From positions 1 to 13,414 of the forward strand of contig JAUWDL010000009.1 of assembly GCA_030608825.1 (NCBI GenBank): DNA of 13,414 nucleotides. Direction: 5' to 3'. Under the pieces are notes generated by a model. That model was not told the DNA's origin. It ran no database searches and worked only from the letters and a program-made list of their open reading frames with translations. A program made the position numbers and the translations under genes. Shown here one piece after another: positions 6,023-13,414 of the stretch. The DNA is from Gemmatimonadales bacterium. Its GTDB lineage: Bacteria > Gemmatimonadota > Gemmatimonadetes > Palauibacterales > Palauibacteraceae. Numbering within the stretch: the first letter of the stretch is position 1; the number at the start of each line of letters is the position of its first letter.

Positions 6023-7246
6023 TCACTCCGGCTCCTCCCGGTGGACGAGCGTCGCGATCCCCTGGCCCACGCCGATGCACATGGTGACGAGGCCGGTTTT
6101 GGCTGACCGCCGCTTCATCTCGTGCACGAGCGTGGTGAACAGCTTCGCGCCGGTGCAGCCGAGCGGGTGGCCGAGCGCGATCGCGCCTCCGTTCACGTTC
6201 ACCCTCTCGGGGTCCAGGCCCAGCTCCCGGATGCAGGGAAGGGACTGCGCGGCGAACGCTTCGTTGAGCTCCACGAGATCGAGGTCCGCCACGGTGAGGC
6301 CGGCTCGCTCGAGCGCCTTCCGGGTGGCGGGCACCGGGCCGATCCCCATGCGGGAGGGGTCGACCCCGGCCACCGCGGAGGCGCCGAGCCGCGCCATCGG
6401 CTCGAGGCCGAGCTCTCGGGCGGCGGCCCGGCTGGTCACGAGCACGGCCGCGGCCCCATCGTTGATTCCGGAGGCGGAGCCGGCGGTGACAGTGCCGTCA
6501 CGACGGAAGGCGGGCCGCAGCTTCCCCAGCCCCTCCAGCGTCACGTCGGGCCGCGGGTGCTCGTCGCGATCGACGACGAGCGGGTCACCCTTTCGCCGGG
6601 GGACCTCGACCGGAATGATCTCGTCGGCGAACCGGCCCTCCTCGATCGCTCGGCCCGCCCGCCGCTGGCTCTCCACGGCGAACGCGTCCTGCTCCTCTCG
6701 GGAGACCCCGAACTCGTCCGCGACCACCTCGGCCGTTTCACCCAGCGAGATCGTCCAGCGATCGGGCATCCTCGGGTTGACGAACCGCCAGCCGATCGTC
6801 GTGTCGGCCGTCGGAGGGGCGAACCGGGAGTAGCCGGCCTCCGGCTTGAGAATCACCCACGGGGCGCGCGACATACTCTCGACGCCTCCCGCGACGAAGA
6901 CGTCGCCCTCGCCGGCGCGGATCGCGTGTCCGGCCGAGACGATCGCCTGAAGGCCGGAGCCGCAGAGCCGGTTGATCGTCTGTCCCGCGACCTCGACCGG
7001 CAGGCCCGCCAGCAGGACGCCCATTCGGCCGACGTTCCGGTTGTCCTCGCCGGTCCCGTTGGCGCAGCCGGCGATCACGTCCTCCACCCGATCCGTCGGA
7101 ACGCCGGTGCGCTCCACGAGCGCCTGGATGGCGATCGCCCACAGGTCGTCCGGTCGCATGCTGGCCAGGGCGCCGCCATGACGTCCGACGGGCGTGCGTA
7201 CGGCATCGATGATGACCGGGTCTCGGTCGCTTCGCTCTTTCGTCAT
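6023..7246 (-). CDS. acetyl-CoA acyltransferase (thiolase), PaaJ/PcaF-like
   Basis: A 407-residue degradative thiolase that cleaves 3-oxoacyl-CoA with CoA to give acetyl-CoA and a shortened acyl-CoA. The nucleophile is C95 in NRLCGSG, the base is H360 in [11 protein letters not shown], and the second catalytic Cys is C390 in MCIGVGQG. The internal stretch [11 protein letters not shown] (148-158) and the [15 protein letters not shown] block (303-317) resemble the 3-oxoadipyl-CoA thiolases PcaF and PaaJ more than generic fatty-acid FadA. Length is normal. The ATG at 7246 has only a weak Shine-Dalgarno-like TAGG, and 46 bases separate it from the aldehyde dehydrogenase stop. Thiolase is certain; the dicarboxylic substrate is a reasoned preference. 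Confidence 0.93.
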   Translation of the reverse strand: MTKERSDRDPVIIDAVRTPVGRHGGALASMRPDDLWAIAIQALVERTGVPTDRVEDVIAGCANGTGEDNRNVGRMGVLLAGLPVEVAGQTINRLCGSGLQAIVSAGHAIRAGEGDVFVAGGVESMSRAPWVILKPEAGYSRFAPPTADTTIGWRFVNPRMPDRWTISLGETAEVVADEFGVSREEQDAFAVESQRRAGRAIEEGRFADEIIPVEVPRRKGDPLVVDRDEHPRPDVTLEGLGKLRPAFRRDGTVTAGSASGINDGAAAVLVTSRAAARELGLEPMARLGASAVAGVDPSRMGIGPVPATRKALERAGLTVADLDLVELNEAFAAQSLPCIRELGLDPERVNVNGGAIALGHPLGCTGAKLFTTLVHEMKRRSAKTGLVTMCIGVGQGIATLVHREEPE

Positions 7247-7292
7247 CGGCCTAAGTGCAGGGAGTTCGCCGGTAGCGCACGGGTCAGACGGG

Positions 7293-8768
7293 TCATCGGA
7301 GGTTCACCCACACCGACTTCACCTGCGTGTACCCCTCCAGCGCGTGCCGGCCCAGATCACGGCCGTACCCGCTCTCCTTGTAGCCTCCGAACGGGCTGGC
7401 CGGGTCGTAGAGGTTGTAGGTGTTGATCCAGACCGTTCCGGCCTTGAGGCGCGAGGCGACGTAGTGCGCCTTCTTCACGTCGCTCGTCCAGACGGCGGCG
7501 GCGAGGCCGTACATCGAGTCGTTCGCCAGCTCGATCGCCTCCTCCACGCCGTCGAAGGTGAGCGTCGCCAGCACCGGCCCGAAGATCTCCTCGCGCGCGA
7601 TCGTCATGTCGCTCGTCACGTCGTCGAAGACGGTGGGCTTGACGAAGTAGCCGGGCTCGATGTCGGCCCGACCTCCTCCCGCGACCACGCGCGCCCCCTC
7701 TTCCACGCCTTTCTGTATGTAGCCCAGGACCGTCTCCATCTGCTGCTCGGAGACGACCGCGCCGATCCGCGTGCCCTTCTCCAGGGGGTCGCCGACCTTC
7801 ATGGCGTCGGCGCCCTCGGCCACCATCCCGACCAGTTGCTCGTGGGCGCTCTCCTCCACGAGAAGACGACTGCCGGCCGCGCATACCTCGCCCTTGCCGT
7901 AGAAGATCCCGTTGAGCGCCCCCTTGGCGGCCGCCGGAAGGTCGGCGTCCGCGAAGACGATGTTGGGGCTCTTGCCGCCCAGCTCGAGGGAAACCCGCTT
8001 CACCGTGTCGACCGCGACCCTGGCGATGTGCTGTCCCACGGCCGTCGAGCCCGTGAAGGCGATCTTGTCGACGCCCGGATGGGCGACCAGCGCTTCGCCG
8101 GCCGTCCGGCCGTGGCCCGGGACGACGTTCAGCACGCCGGGAGGAAAGCCGACTTCGGCGGCGGCGTCGGCGAGGAGCAGGGCCGTAAGCGGCGTCTCGC
8201 TCGCCGGCTTGAGGATCACGGTGCAGCCAGCCGCAAGTGCGGGAGCCACCTTCCAGGAGGCCAGGTTGAGCGGGAAGTTCCAGGGCACGATCGCCCCCAC
8301 CACGCCGATCGGCTCGCGGAGCGTGTAGTTGAACTGATAGGGGACGGAGACCGGAATCGTCTCCCCCTCGATCTTCGTCGCCCAGCCCGCGTAGTATTCG
8401 TAGGTCTGGATCGTCATCGCGACGTCGATCCCGCTCTCGAACAGCGGCTTTCCGTTGTTCAAGGTCTCGACGAGCGCGATCTCGTCTTTCCGCTCCTCCA
8501 GCCGCTCGGCGAGCTTCCACATCAGACGCCCGCGTTGCCGGGGCATCATCTTTCGCCAGTCGCCCTCGAACGCCTCGCGCGCCGCCCGAACCGCCCGGTC
8601 TATGTCGGCCGCATCGGCCTCGGCGACCTCGGTGACCACCTCGGCGCGCGCCGGGTCGATCACCTCGAAACGCTTGCCGCTCTCGGCGTCCTGCCACTCT
8701 CCCCCGATGAAAAGACGGCCCGGCGAGAGAACGTCCGGCACCGAGCGCGTCAACGTCGCTTCCGTCAT
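7293..8768 (-). CDS. aldehyde dehydrogenase (NAD(P)+), class 1/2-like
   Basis: A 491-residue aldehyde dehydrogenase oxidising an aldehyde to its acid. It has N164 in VPWNFPLN, K187 in ILKPASETP, the Rossmann loop FTGSTAVG (238-245), general base E262 in LELGGKSPN and nucleophile C296 in [11 protein letters not shown]. An EEIFGPV motif and the C-terminal [15 protein letters not shown] follow. The fold group is that of betaine aldehyde or phenylacetaldehyde dehydrogenases, not the PaaZ fusion type. The ATG at 8768 is chosen because AAGGGAG lies 7 bases ahead of it; the in-frame TTG at 8774 would sit only 1 base after that site. In the operon it could supply an acid for CoA activation or oxidise a pathway semialdehyde. 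Substrate is unknown. Confidence 0.94.
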   Translation of the reverse strand: MTEATLTRSVPDVLSPGRLFIGGEWQDAESGKRFEVIDPARAEVVTEVAEADAADIDRAVRAAREAFEGDWRKMMPRQRGRLMWKLAERLEERKDEIALVETLNNGKPLFESGIDVAMTIQTYEYYAGWATKIEGETIPVSVPYQFNYTLREPIGVVGAIVPWNFPLNLASWKVAPALAAGCTVILKPASETPLTALLLADAAAEVGFPPGVLNVVPGHGRTAGEALVAHPGVDKIAFTGSTAVGQHIARVAVDTVKRVSLELGGKSPNIVFADADLPAAAKGALNGIFYGKGEVCAAGSRLLVEESAHEQLVGMVAEGADAMKVGDPLEKGTRIGAVVSEQQMETVLGYIQKGVEEGARVVAGGGRADIEPGYFVKPTVFDDVTSDMTIAREEIFGPVLATLTFDGVEEAIELANDSMYGLAAAVWTSDVKKAHYVASRLKAGTVWINTYNLYDPASPFGGYKESGYGRDLGRHALEGYTQVKSVWVNLR

Positions 8769-8775
8769 TGTCAAT

Positions 8776-8782
8776 CTCCCTT
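8776..8782 (-). promoter_or_regulatory. ribosome binding site of the aldehyde dehydrogenase gene
   Basis: AAGGGAG on the minus strand lies 7 bases before ATG 8768. It decides the start against the in-frame TTG two codons upstream. Confidence 0.75.
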
Positions 8783-8816
8783 GGAAGCCCGCCGTGGAAC
8801 CCGTCGTGGCCGACCG

Positions 8817-8841
8817 GCCCCTCGCCGAAGCGACGAGGGGC
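8817..8841. other. intergenic hairpin inside the operon
   Basis: An 8-bp perfect stem (GCCCCTCG with CGAGGGGC) encloses a 9-base loop in the 100-base gap between the first enoyl-CoA hydratase and the aldehyde dehydrogenase. There is no T-run on either side, so it is not a standard terminator. It may be an attenuating or mRNA-stabilising structure, or chance in GC-rich DNA. This is the widest gap within the operon. Confidence 0.3.
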
Positions 8842-8868
8842 GGCCGCGGGTGTGGGTGCTGCCTTCGT

Positions 8869-9657
8869 TCAGCGGCCGGCGAACTCCGGCTTCCGCTTCT
8901 CGATGTAGGCGTCCAGCCCCTCGCGTGCGTCGGCGGACTCGAAGAGCTGCTGTTGCATCTCGCGCTCGATGGCGAGGCCCTCGGAGAAGGGCACTTCGAT
9001 CCCGCTGCAGACGGCGCGCTTGATCCGGCCGACGGCCTTCGAGGCCGCGTTTGGCGGCGCGAACTGCCGGGCGTACTCCATCGCCTCCGCCATGAAGTCC
9101 TCGCCGTCGAGGATCTCGTTGACGATGCCGAGCTCGAGCGCCTCTTCGAAGTCGAAGGTACGACCCGTCACCATCAGCTCGATTGCCTTGGACTTGCCGA
9201 GCATCCGGCCCAGCCGCTGTGTGCCGCCCGTGCCCGGGAGCACGCCGAGGGTGACCTCGGGGAGCCCGATCACCCCGCCGTCCTTCTTGGCGACGCGAAG
9301 ATCGCAGGCGAGGGCGATCTCGAGCCCGCCGCCGACCGTGTGCCCGTTCAGGGCGCCGATCACGATCTTGGGGGTCTGCTCGAGCCGGTTCAGCGTCTCG
9401 TTCGCGTGCAGGCAGAAGTAGTACTTGAAGTACGGATCGGCCTTCTGGAGCATGCCGATGTTGGCGCCCGCCGAGAAGAACTTCTCGCCCGAGCCCCGGA
9501 TCAGGATCACGTGCACGCCCTCGTCGAAGCGCGCCTCCAGGATCGCCTCATCCAGCTCGCGCATCATCTCGTGCGTGTACGTGTTGGCGGGGGGATCGAC
9601 CATCGTGATCACCGCGACCCCGTCCTGCACCTCATAGTTGATGAGCTTATCAGCCAT
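8869..9657 (-). CDS. enoyl-CoA hydratase/isomerase (crotonase)
   Basis: A 262-residue crotonase and the first gene of the minus-strand operon. Both hydratase glutamates are present: E113 in GGGLEIALACD and E134 in IGLPEVTLGVLPG. The oxyanion-hole element is SAGANI (62-67). Two features differ from the other hydratase here: Asn replaces the usual Asp in AGADI (N66), and a YFKYYFCLH aromatic patch lies at 76-84 in the region lining the acyl pocket. The ATG at 9657 has GAGGG about 6 bases upstream and gives a normal length. An open frame continues to 9831, but the extra 58 residues are not family-like. Hydratase activity is likely; the distinct pocket suggests a different acyl substrate from the second hydratase. 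Confidence 0.92.
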   Translation of the reverse strand: MADKLINYEVQDGVAVITMVDPPANTYTHEMMRELDEAILEARFDEGVHVILIRGSGEKFFSAGANIGMLQKADPYFKYYFCLHANETLNRLEQTPKIVIGALNGHTVGGGLEIALACDLRVAKKDGGVIGLPEVTLGVLPGTGGTQRLGRMLGKSKAIELMVTGRTFDFEEALELGIVNEILDGEDFMAEAMEYARQFAPPNAASKAVGRIKRAVCSGIEVPFSEGLAIEREMQQQLFESADAREGLDAYIEKRKPEFAGR

Positions 9658-9907
9658 TTGGACCCTCGTCTTTGGTTGGAACCACTCTCCTCCGACCCGG
9701 CTGTCGTCGGGCTCGAAGAGGTCACCGCCCACTGCGGCTCGAAGACTCGCCGGGGTCGCCAAACTACCCGCTCGGGCCGCGCCACGGAATGGATGCTCTC
9801 GGGTAGGAAGGTACAGGTGGAGGAGGCGCACTTCTTCGGGCGACGGCCTCCGAGGTTCACGGGCGAGTGAGTCGGCGATAGCTTAAACGGATGAGTCTGA
9901 TTCGATC
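9658..9907. other. divergent intergenic region (no gene seen)
   Basis: These 250 bases separate the divergent crotonase operon (-) and nfeD (+), and should carry both promoters. Open frames crossing it look non-coding. No clear operator palindrome was found. A weak minus-strand candidate (TTCCGT, 17 bases, TAGTTT) lies around 9762-9790. Confidence 0.5.
9856..9884 (+). promoter_or_regulatory. weak candidate promoter for nfeD-floA
   Basis: TTCACG is followed after 17 bases by TAGCTT, then TAAACGG, about 24 bases before the nfeD ATG. The -10 hexamer is the same as in the rplU candidate. The -35 matches only partly, so this is tentative. Confidence 0.25.
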
Positions 9908-11344
9908 ATGAATACGCACCGCGAACTGTGGACGCTCAGATCCTCTCGATCCGGAGGGCCGGCGGCCCTGGCGCTTCTTGTAGCGGTCGGTCTCGCGCTC
10001 GGCTTCGGGCCCACCGTCCGCTCTTCCGCACAGAGCGACCAGCCGGTCTACCGGATTCAGGTCACCGGGACGATCGAGATGGGGATCTCTCCCTACATCG
10101 GGCGCGTGCTACGCGAAGCGAAGGAAGCGGGCGCCGCGGCGGCGGTGCTGGATCTGGACACGCCGGGCGGACGGGTGGACGCGGCCTGGGAGATCATCGA
10201 CGCGGTCCGCGACGCGGGGATTCCCGTCTACGCCTACGTCAACCGGCGCGCTCTCTCGGCCGGCGCGATGATCGCCCTCTCGGCCGAAGGCCTCTACATG
10301 CGGCCGGGCTCGACGATCGGGGCCGCGACCCCCGTGATGGGAGAGGGCAAGAAGGCGTCCGAGAAGATGGTGAGCGCGATGCGGTCCGAGTTCCGGGCGC
10401 TCGCCGAGCAGCGAGGCTTCGATCCGCGGATCGCCGAGGCGATGGTGGACGAAGACGTGGAGGTGGAGGGCGTTGTGGAAGCCGGCAAGCTGCTGACGCT
10501 CACGACGGAGGAGGCCCTCGAGCTCGGCGTGGCGACGGCCGAGGTCGAGGATTATCCTGCACTGCTCGCGATGGTCGGCCTCGCCGGCAGCGGCACGGTC
10601 GACCCGGCCCCCAACTGGGCCGAGCGGATCGTCCGCTTCCTGACGAACCCGGCCGTCGCTCCGCTGCTGCTCAGCCTCGGGTTCCTCGGGCTCCTGATCG
10701 AGATCCGGACGCCCACCTTCGGCCTGGCAGGCGCGGTCGGCCTGGGCTGCCTGGCCGCGTTCTTCGGAGCCCGGCTGCTCGTGAACCTGGCCGGTATCGA
10801 GGAGCTCCTGCTCCTCGGGGGCGGGGTCGTCTTGCTACTTGTCGAGGCGTTCGTGGTCCCGGGCTTCGGGGTCGCGGGCGCGCTGGGAATCGTTGCCGTC
10901 CTGGGCTCTGCGTACATGAGCATGCTGGGACGGTTTCCAACCACGGTGGATCTCGTGAACACGGCAGGCATCATCGGGCTTTCGATCGTTCTCGTGGCGG
11001 TCCTCGCTTTCGTGCTGTTCCGCCACCTTCCACACAGCCGCTCGCTCTCCGGCGTTCTCCTCAAGAGCGAGACGAGCAGGGAGACCGGGTATCTGTCCGC
11101 GCCGGAGCGAGAGGAGCTGGTCGGGATGATCGGCGTCGCGGCCACGGATCTCAGACCCTCGGGAACCGCGATCATCGATGACGAGAGGTTGGACGTCGTC
11201 ACCGAGGGTCCGTGGATCGAAGAGGGAAGCAGGATCGTGGTGCTGCACGCCGAGAGCTACCGCCACGTCGTGAGGGAGGCACCGGCCGAAGAGACGGCCG
11301 AGCCGGACGCCGAGGCCGACGCCGAGCCGGACGCCGAGGCCTGA
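9908..11344 (+). CDS. NfeD family membrane-bound serine protease (long form)
   Basis: A 478-residue long-form NfeD. An N-terminal signal-like hydrophobic stretch (18-33) ends at a probable cleavage near SSA-QS (39-43). A ClpP/SppA-like protease domain follows (about 45-225), with LDTPGGRVD at 83-91 and the likely nucleophile S117 in RRALSAGA. A basic cluster with K148, K149 and K153 could supply the lysine of the Ser-Lys dyad. Four or five membrane helices occupy roughly 249-371, and the NfeD OB-fold domain lies near 400-456. The tail ends in an acidic PDAEADAE repeat. In archaea the homologous protease cleaves stomatin; here floA follows after 34 bases, so the two probably act together at the membrane. 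No strong Shine-Dalgarno precedes ATG 9908, the only sensible start giving the signal. Confidence 0.92.
   Translation: MNTHRELWTLRSSRSGGPAALALLVAVGLALGFGPTVRSSAQSDQPVYRIQVTGTIEMGISPYIGRVLREAKEAGAAAAVLDLDTPGGRVDAAWEIIDAVRDAGIPVYAYVNRRALSAGAMIALSAEGLYMRPGSTIGAATPVMGEGKKASEKMVSAMRSEFRALAEQRGFDPRIAEAMVDEDVEVEGVVEAGKLLTLTTEEALELGVATAEVEDYPALLAMVGLAGSGTVDPAPNWAERIVRFLTNPAVAPLLLSLGFLGLLIEIRTPTFGLAGAVGLGCLAAFFGARLLVNLAGIEELLLLGGGVVLLLVEAFVVPGFGVAGALGIVAVLGSAYMSMLGRFPTTVDLVNTAGIIGLSIVLVAVLAFVLFRHLPHSRSLSGVLLKSETSRETGYLSAPEREELVGMIGVAATDLRPSGTAIIDDERLDVVTEGPWIEEGSRIVVLHAESYRHVVREAPAEETAEPDAEADAEPDAEA
11297..11341 (+). repeat. 24-bp tandem repeat encoding the acidic NfeD tail
   Basis: A 21-base unit occurs at 11297-11317 and exactly again at 11321-11341, separated by GAC, giving almost two copies of a 24-base period. 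It encodes Ala-Glu-Pro-Asp-Ala-Glu-Ala-Asp repeats at the extreme C-terminus. Slippage could vary copy number without breaking the frame. Confidence 0.8.
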
Positions 11345-11378
11345 GAACCAGTAGAACCGACACCGAAACGAGGCACAC

Positions 11379-12365
11379 ATGGAAGGCATAGCCGTTGGCA
11401 CCGCGCTTGTGATCGCCCTGGGTGCGATCCTCGTCCTCTTCCTCTTCTGGGCCGTCCCGGTGGGGCTCTGGATCACGGCCTACGCGTCGGGCGTAAGGGT
11501 CAAGCTGACGAACCTCGTGGGCATGCGCTTCCGGAAGGTCGCCCCACGGGAGATAATCCTGCCGCTCATCAGCGCGACCAAGGCCGGGCTCAAGCTCAAC
11601 ATCGACGAGCTCGAGGCACACTTCCTGGCCGGCGGCGAACTGCACCGGGTCGTGCTTGCGCTGATCTCGGCCGACAAGGCCAACATCGAGCTCCACTTCC
11701 AGCAGGCCGCGGCGATCGACCTCGCCGGCCGTGACGTGCTCGACGCGGTGCAGGTTTCAGTGAACCCGAAGGTCATCCAGACTCCCAAGGTCGCCGCGAT
11801 GGCCAAGGATGGCATCCAGCTCATCGCCCTAGCTCGCGTTACGGTCCGAGCGAACATCAACCGATTGGTCGGAGGGGCCGGCGAGGAGACGATTCTGGCG
11901 CGCGTCGGAGAGGGGATCGTGAGCACGATCGGCTCGGCCGCATCCCACAAGGCGGTGCTCGAGAACCCCGACAACATCTCGAAGACGGTGCTGGCGAAGG
12001 GCCTCGACAGCGGGACGGCCTTCGAGATCCTCTCCATCGATATCGCCGATGTGGATGTGGGCAAGAACATCGGCGCGGAGCTTCAGACCGACCAGGCGGA
12101 AGCGGACAAGCGGATCGCCCAGGCGAAGGCCGAGGAGCGGCGTGCCATGGCTGTGGCGGCGGAGCAGGAGAACAAGGCCTTGGTCGAGGAGATGAAGGCC
12201 GAGGTGGTCCGGGCGCAGGCTCAGGTTCCTCTGGCGATCGCCGAGGCGTTCAAGAGCGGCAATATCGGGATTATGGATTATATGAAGTACCGTAACATCG
12301 CCAGTGATACACAGATGCGGAAGTCGATCGCGGGCGCAGACGAGGACTCGGACACGGAGACGTAG
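11379..12365 (+). CDS. floA: flotillin-like protein FloA (SPFH domain)
   Basis: A 328-residue SPFH/flotillin-like protein. An N-terminal hydrophobic segment (about 6-34) inserts into the membrane without a classical cleavage site. An SPFH-like domain follows (about 38-205), with [14 protein letters not shown] at 73-86 and [24 protein letters not shown] at about 125-148, both hallmarks of the FloA/YqfA family. The C-terminal part (235-285) is Ala/Glu/Lys-rich and should form the oligomerising coiled coil. Length is near the family norm of about 330. GAGG lies 6 bases ahead of the ATG. FloA organises detergent-resistant membrane microdomains. Its place directly after nfeD matches the known operon arrangement, supporting both calls. 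Confidence 0.95.
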   Translation: MEGIAVGTALVIALGAILVLFLFWAVPVGLWITAYASGVRVKLTNLVGMRFRKVAPREIILPLISATKAGLKLNIDELEAHFLAGGELHRVVLALISADKANIELHFQQAAAIDLAGRDVLDAVQVSVNPKVIQTPKVAAMAKDGIQLIALARVTVRANINRLVGGAGEETILARVGEGIVSTIGSAASHKAVLENPDNISKTVLAKGLDSGTAFEILSIDIADVDVGKNIGAELQTDQAEADKRIAQAKAEERRAMAVAAEQENKALVEEMKAEVVRAQAQVPLAIAEAFKSGNIGIMDYMKYRNIASDTQMRKSIAGADEDSDTET

Positions 12366-12408
12366 GAGCGCTCGAGCCAGGTCACATGGGGTCCGCAACG
12401 AACGGCAT

Positions 12409-13414
12409 ATGAGTCACCGAAAGGCGTTCCTGGGCCAGCTCGCGACCCTCGCGGGCGCCGCCAGCGTCGGTCGCCTCATCGAGGCCGACCGGCTCTTGGG
12501 GGCCAGCATGAAGCGGGTCTCGACGACCGCCGCGGGGGATCGGTCGGGGACCGGGGTCGCGGGCCGCCGGGACTTCCGGGAGGAGTATCTGCTCGGCCCC
12601 GGCGTCGTCTACCTGAACCACGCCTCCATCGGGACCGTCCCCAAGGCGGTTCAGAAAGCCCACAAGACCTACCTGGACGTCTGCGAGGAAAATCCGTGGC
12701 TCTACATGTGGGGAGGCGCGTGGGAGGAGCCGCGTGAAGCGGTTCGCGAAAAGGCGGCGGCGTTCGTGGGCTGCGGGCCCGAGGATCTCGCGCTCATCCA
12801 CAACACGACCGAGGGCTTCAACGTCCTGGCGGCCGGCCTGCCTCTCGGCCCCGGCGACGAGGTGCTGTTCAGCACCCTGAACCATCCCGGAGCCAGCATC
12901 TGCTGGGATCACTGCGCGGAGTCGCGAGGGTTCTCGGTCCGCCGATTCGAGTTCCCGGTCTCGGAGGTGCCCTCGCTGAGCGCGGCCGATGTCGTCGAGC
13001 TCCATATGGGGGAAGTCGGCCCCCGGACGCGGGTCCTGGTCTTCCCGCACGTGGACAACGTCGTGGGCCTGCGGCATCCGCTGCGCGAGCTGGCCATGGC
13101 GGCACACGACCGCGGCGTCCAGTACGTGGCGGTGGACGGCGCCCAGACCGTGGGCATGCTGCCGATCGCCCTGGCGAGCTCGGAGGTAGATTTCTACGCG
13201 GCCAGCCCCCACAAATGGCTTCAGGCGCCCAAGGGCTTGGGGCTCCTCTACGTGCGGCGCGCGGCGCGCGACGAGCTGCGTCCGCTGTCGGTGAGCTGGG
13301 GGCAGGAGCGCTGGGCCGGCACGGCACGGATCTACGAGGATTACGGAACCCGCGACCTTCCGGGTCTGCTGGCGCTGGGCGACGCGATCGACTTTCAGTC
13401 CGCGATCGGCGACC
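12409..13414 (+). CDS. class V aminotransferase-fold PLP enzyme, 5' part
   Basis: The first 335 residues of a PLP enzyme of the class V aminotransferase/cysteine desulfurase superfamily, cut by the window edge. Visible elements are VYLNHASIGTVP (67-78), the HNTTEGFN phosphate/cofactor region (131-138), the Asp-x-x-Gln pair D243/Q246 in VDGAQTVG, and the Schiff-base lysine K269 in SPHKWLQAPKGLG. These are closest to isopenicillin-N-epimerase-like members; the desulfurase active-site Cys would lie beyond the edge. The N-terminus SHRKAFLGQLATLAGAA resembles a Tat leader with Arg-Lys instead of Arg-Arg, followed by a spacer before the enzyme domain near 55. The start at 12409 overlaps the stop of an 8-codon frame (12386-12412) as ATGA, and no other in-frame start exists after the floA stop. 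The substrate is unknown. Confidence 0.9.
   Translation, partial: MSHRKAFLGQLATLAGAASVGRLIEADRLLGASMKRVSTTAAGDRSGTGVAGRRDFREEYLLGPGVVYLNHASIGTVPKAVQKAHKTYLDVCEENPWLYMWGGAWEEPREAVREKAAAFVGCGPEDLALIHNTTEGFNVLAAGLPLGPGDEVLFSTLNHPGASICWDHCAESRGFSVRRFEFPVSEVPSLSAADVVELHMGEVGPRTRVLVFPHVDNVVGLRHPLRELAMAAHDRGVQYVAVDGAQTVGMLPIALASSEVDFYAASPHKWLQAPKGLGLLYVRRAARDELRPLSVSWGQERWAGTARIYEDYGTRDLPGLLALGDAIDFQSAIGD

Noticed and set aside
6122..7426. Plus-strand open frame of 434 codons opposite the thiolase
   Set aside because: Antisense shadow of a well-supported thiolase; no start context or family features.
8769..8774. TTG at 8774 as start of the aldehyde dehydrogenase
   Set aside because: The AAGGGAG site would be only 1 base away, too close for initiation, whereas it is 7 bases from ATG 8768.
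7194..9023. Plus-strand open frame of 609 codons opposite the aldehyde dehydrogenase
   Set aside because: Same reason: it mirrors the aldehyde dehydrogenase codons and is rich in Arg, His, Asp and Leu with no recognisable motif.
9658..9831. N-terminal extension of the first enoyl-CoA hydratase
   Set aside because: The 58 extra residues are unlike the family, and ATG 9657 has a suitable ribosome binding site.

Overview
This window is GC-rich bacterial chromosomal DNA with densely packed genes, G/C-biased third codon positions and mostly Shine-Dalgarno-led starts. The long bL21 protein, the NfeD-FloA pair, a crotonase/thiolase operon and a class V aminotransferase with a Tat-like leader would fit Gemmatimonadota or a similar GC-rich soil or marine lineage. 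No rRNA or other taxonomic marker beyond L21/L27 is present, so that placement is an inference of modest confidence.

Layout. Positions 1-1132 hold the 3' end of a ZIP-family metal transporter (+) converging on a DUF4126 membrane protein (-). Positions 1304-1821 hold a small two-gene unit on +: a 65-residue protein and an overlapping nucleotidyltransferase-fold gene that has decayed. Its C-terminal tail survives in another frame after an apparent internal deletion. Positions 1892-2833 are the rplU-rpmA ribosomal operon. Its L21 carries a long acidic linker and a C-terminal domain resembling the peripheral subunit-binding (E3-binding) domain of 2-oxo-acid dehydrogenase E2 subunits. A strong bidirectional terminator follows at 2882-2910.

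Positions 2947-9657 are a seven-gene operon on the minus strand. In transcription order it encodes enoyl-CoA hydratase, aldehyde dehydrogenase, a PaaJ/PcaF-like thiolase, a PaaG-like crotonase, a GNAT acetyltransferase, 3-hydroxyacyl-CoA dehydrogenase and a second enoyl-CoA hydratase. Together these can carry an acyl-CoA through hydration, oxidation and thiolysis, with an aldehyde-oxidising step feeding in. The set resembles the lower phenylacetyl-CoA pathway (PaaG/F/H/J plus an aldehyde dehydrogenase), but no ring epoxidase or CoA ligase lies in the window.

Positions 9908-12365 (+) encode NfeD, a membrane serine protease with an OB-fold tail, and the flotillin-like protein FloA. These are a known functional pair in membrane microdomain organisation. 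At 12409 a PLP-dependent class V aminotransferase begins and runs off the right edge. Its N-terminus resembles a degenerate Tat leader.

I saw no tRNA, rRNA, CRISPR array, insertion sequence or prophage gene. The most unusual items are the L21 fusion and the decayed nucleotidyltransferase.
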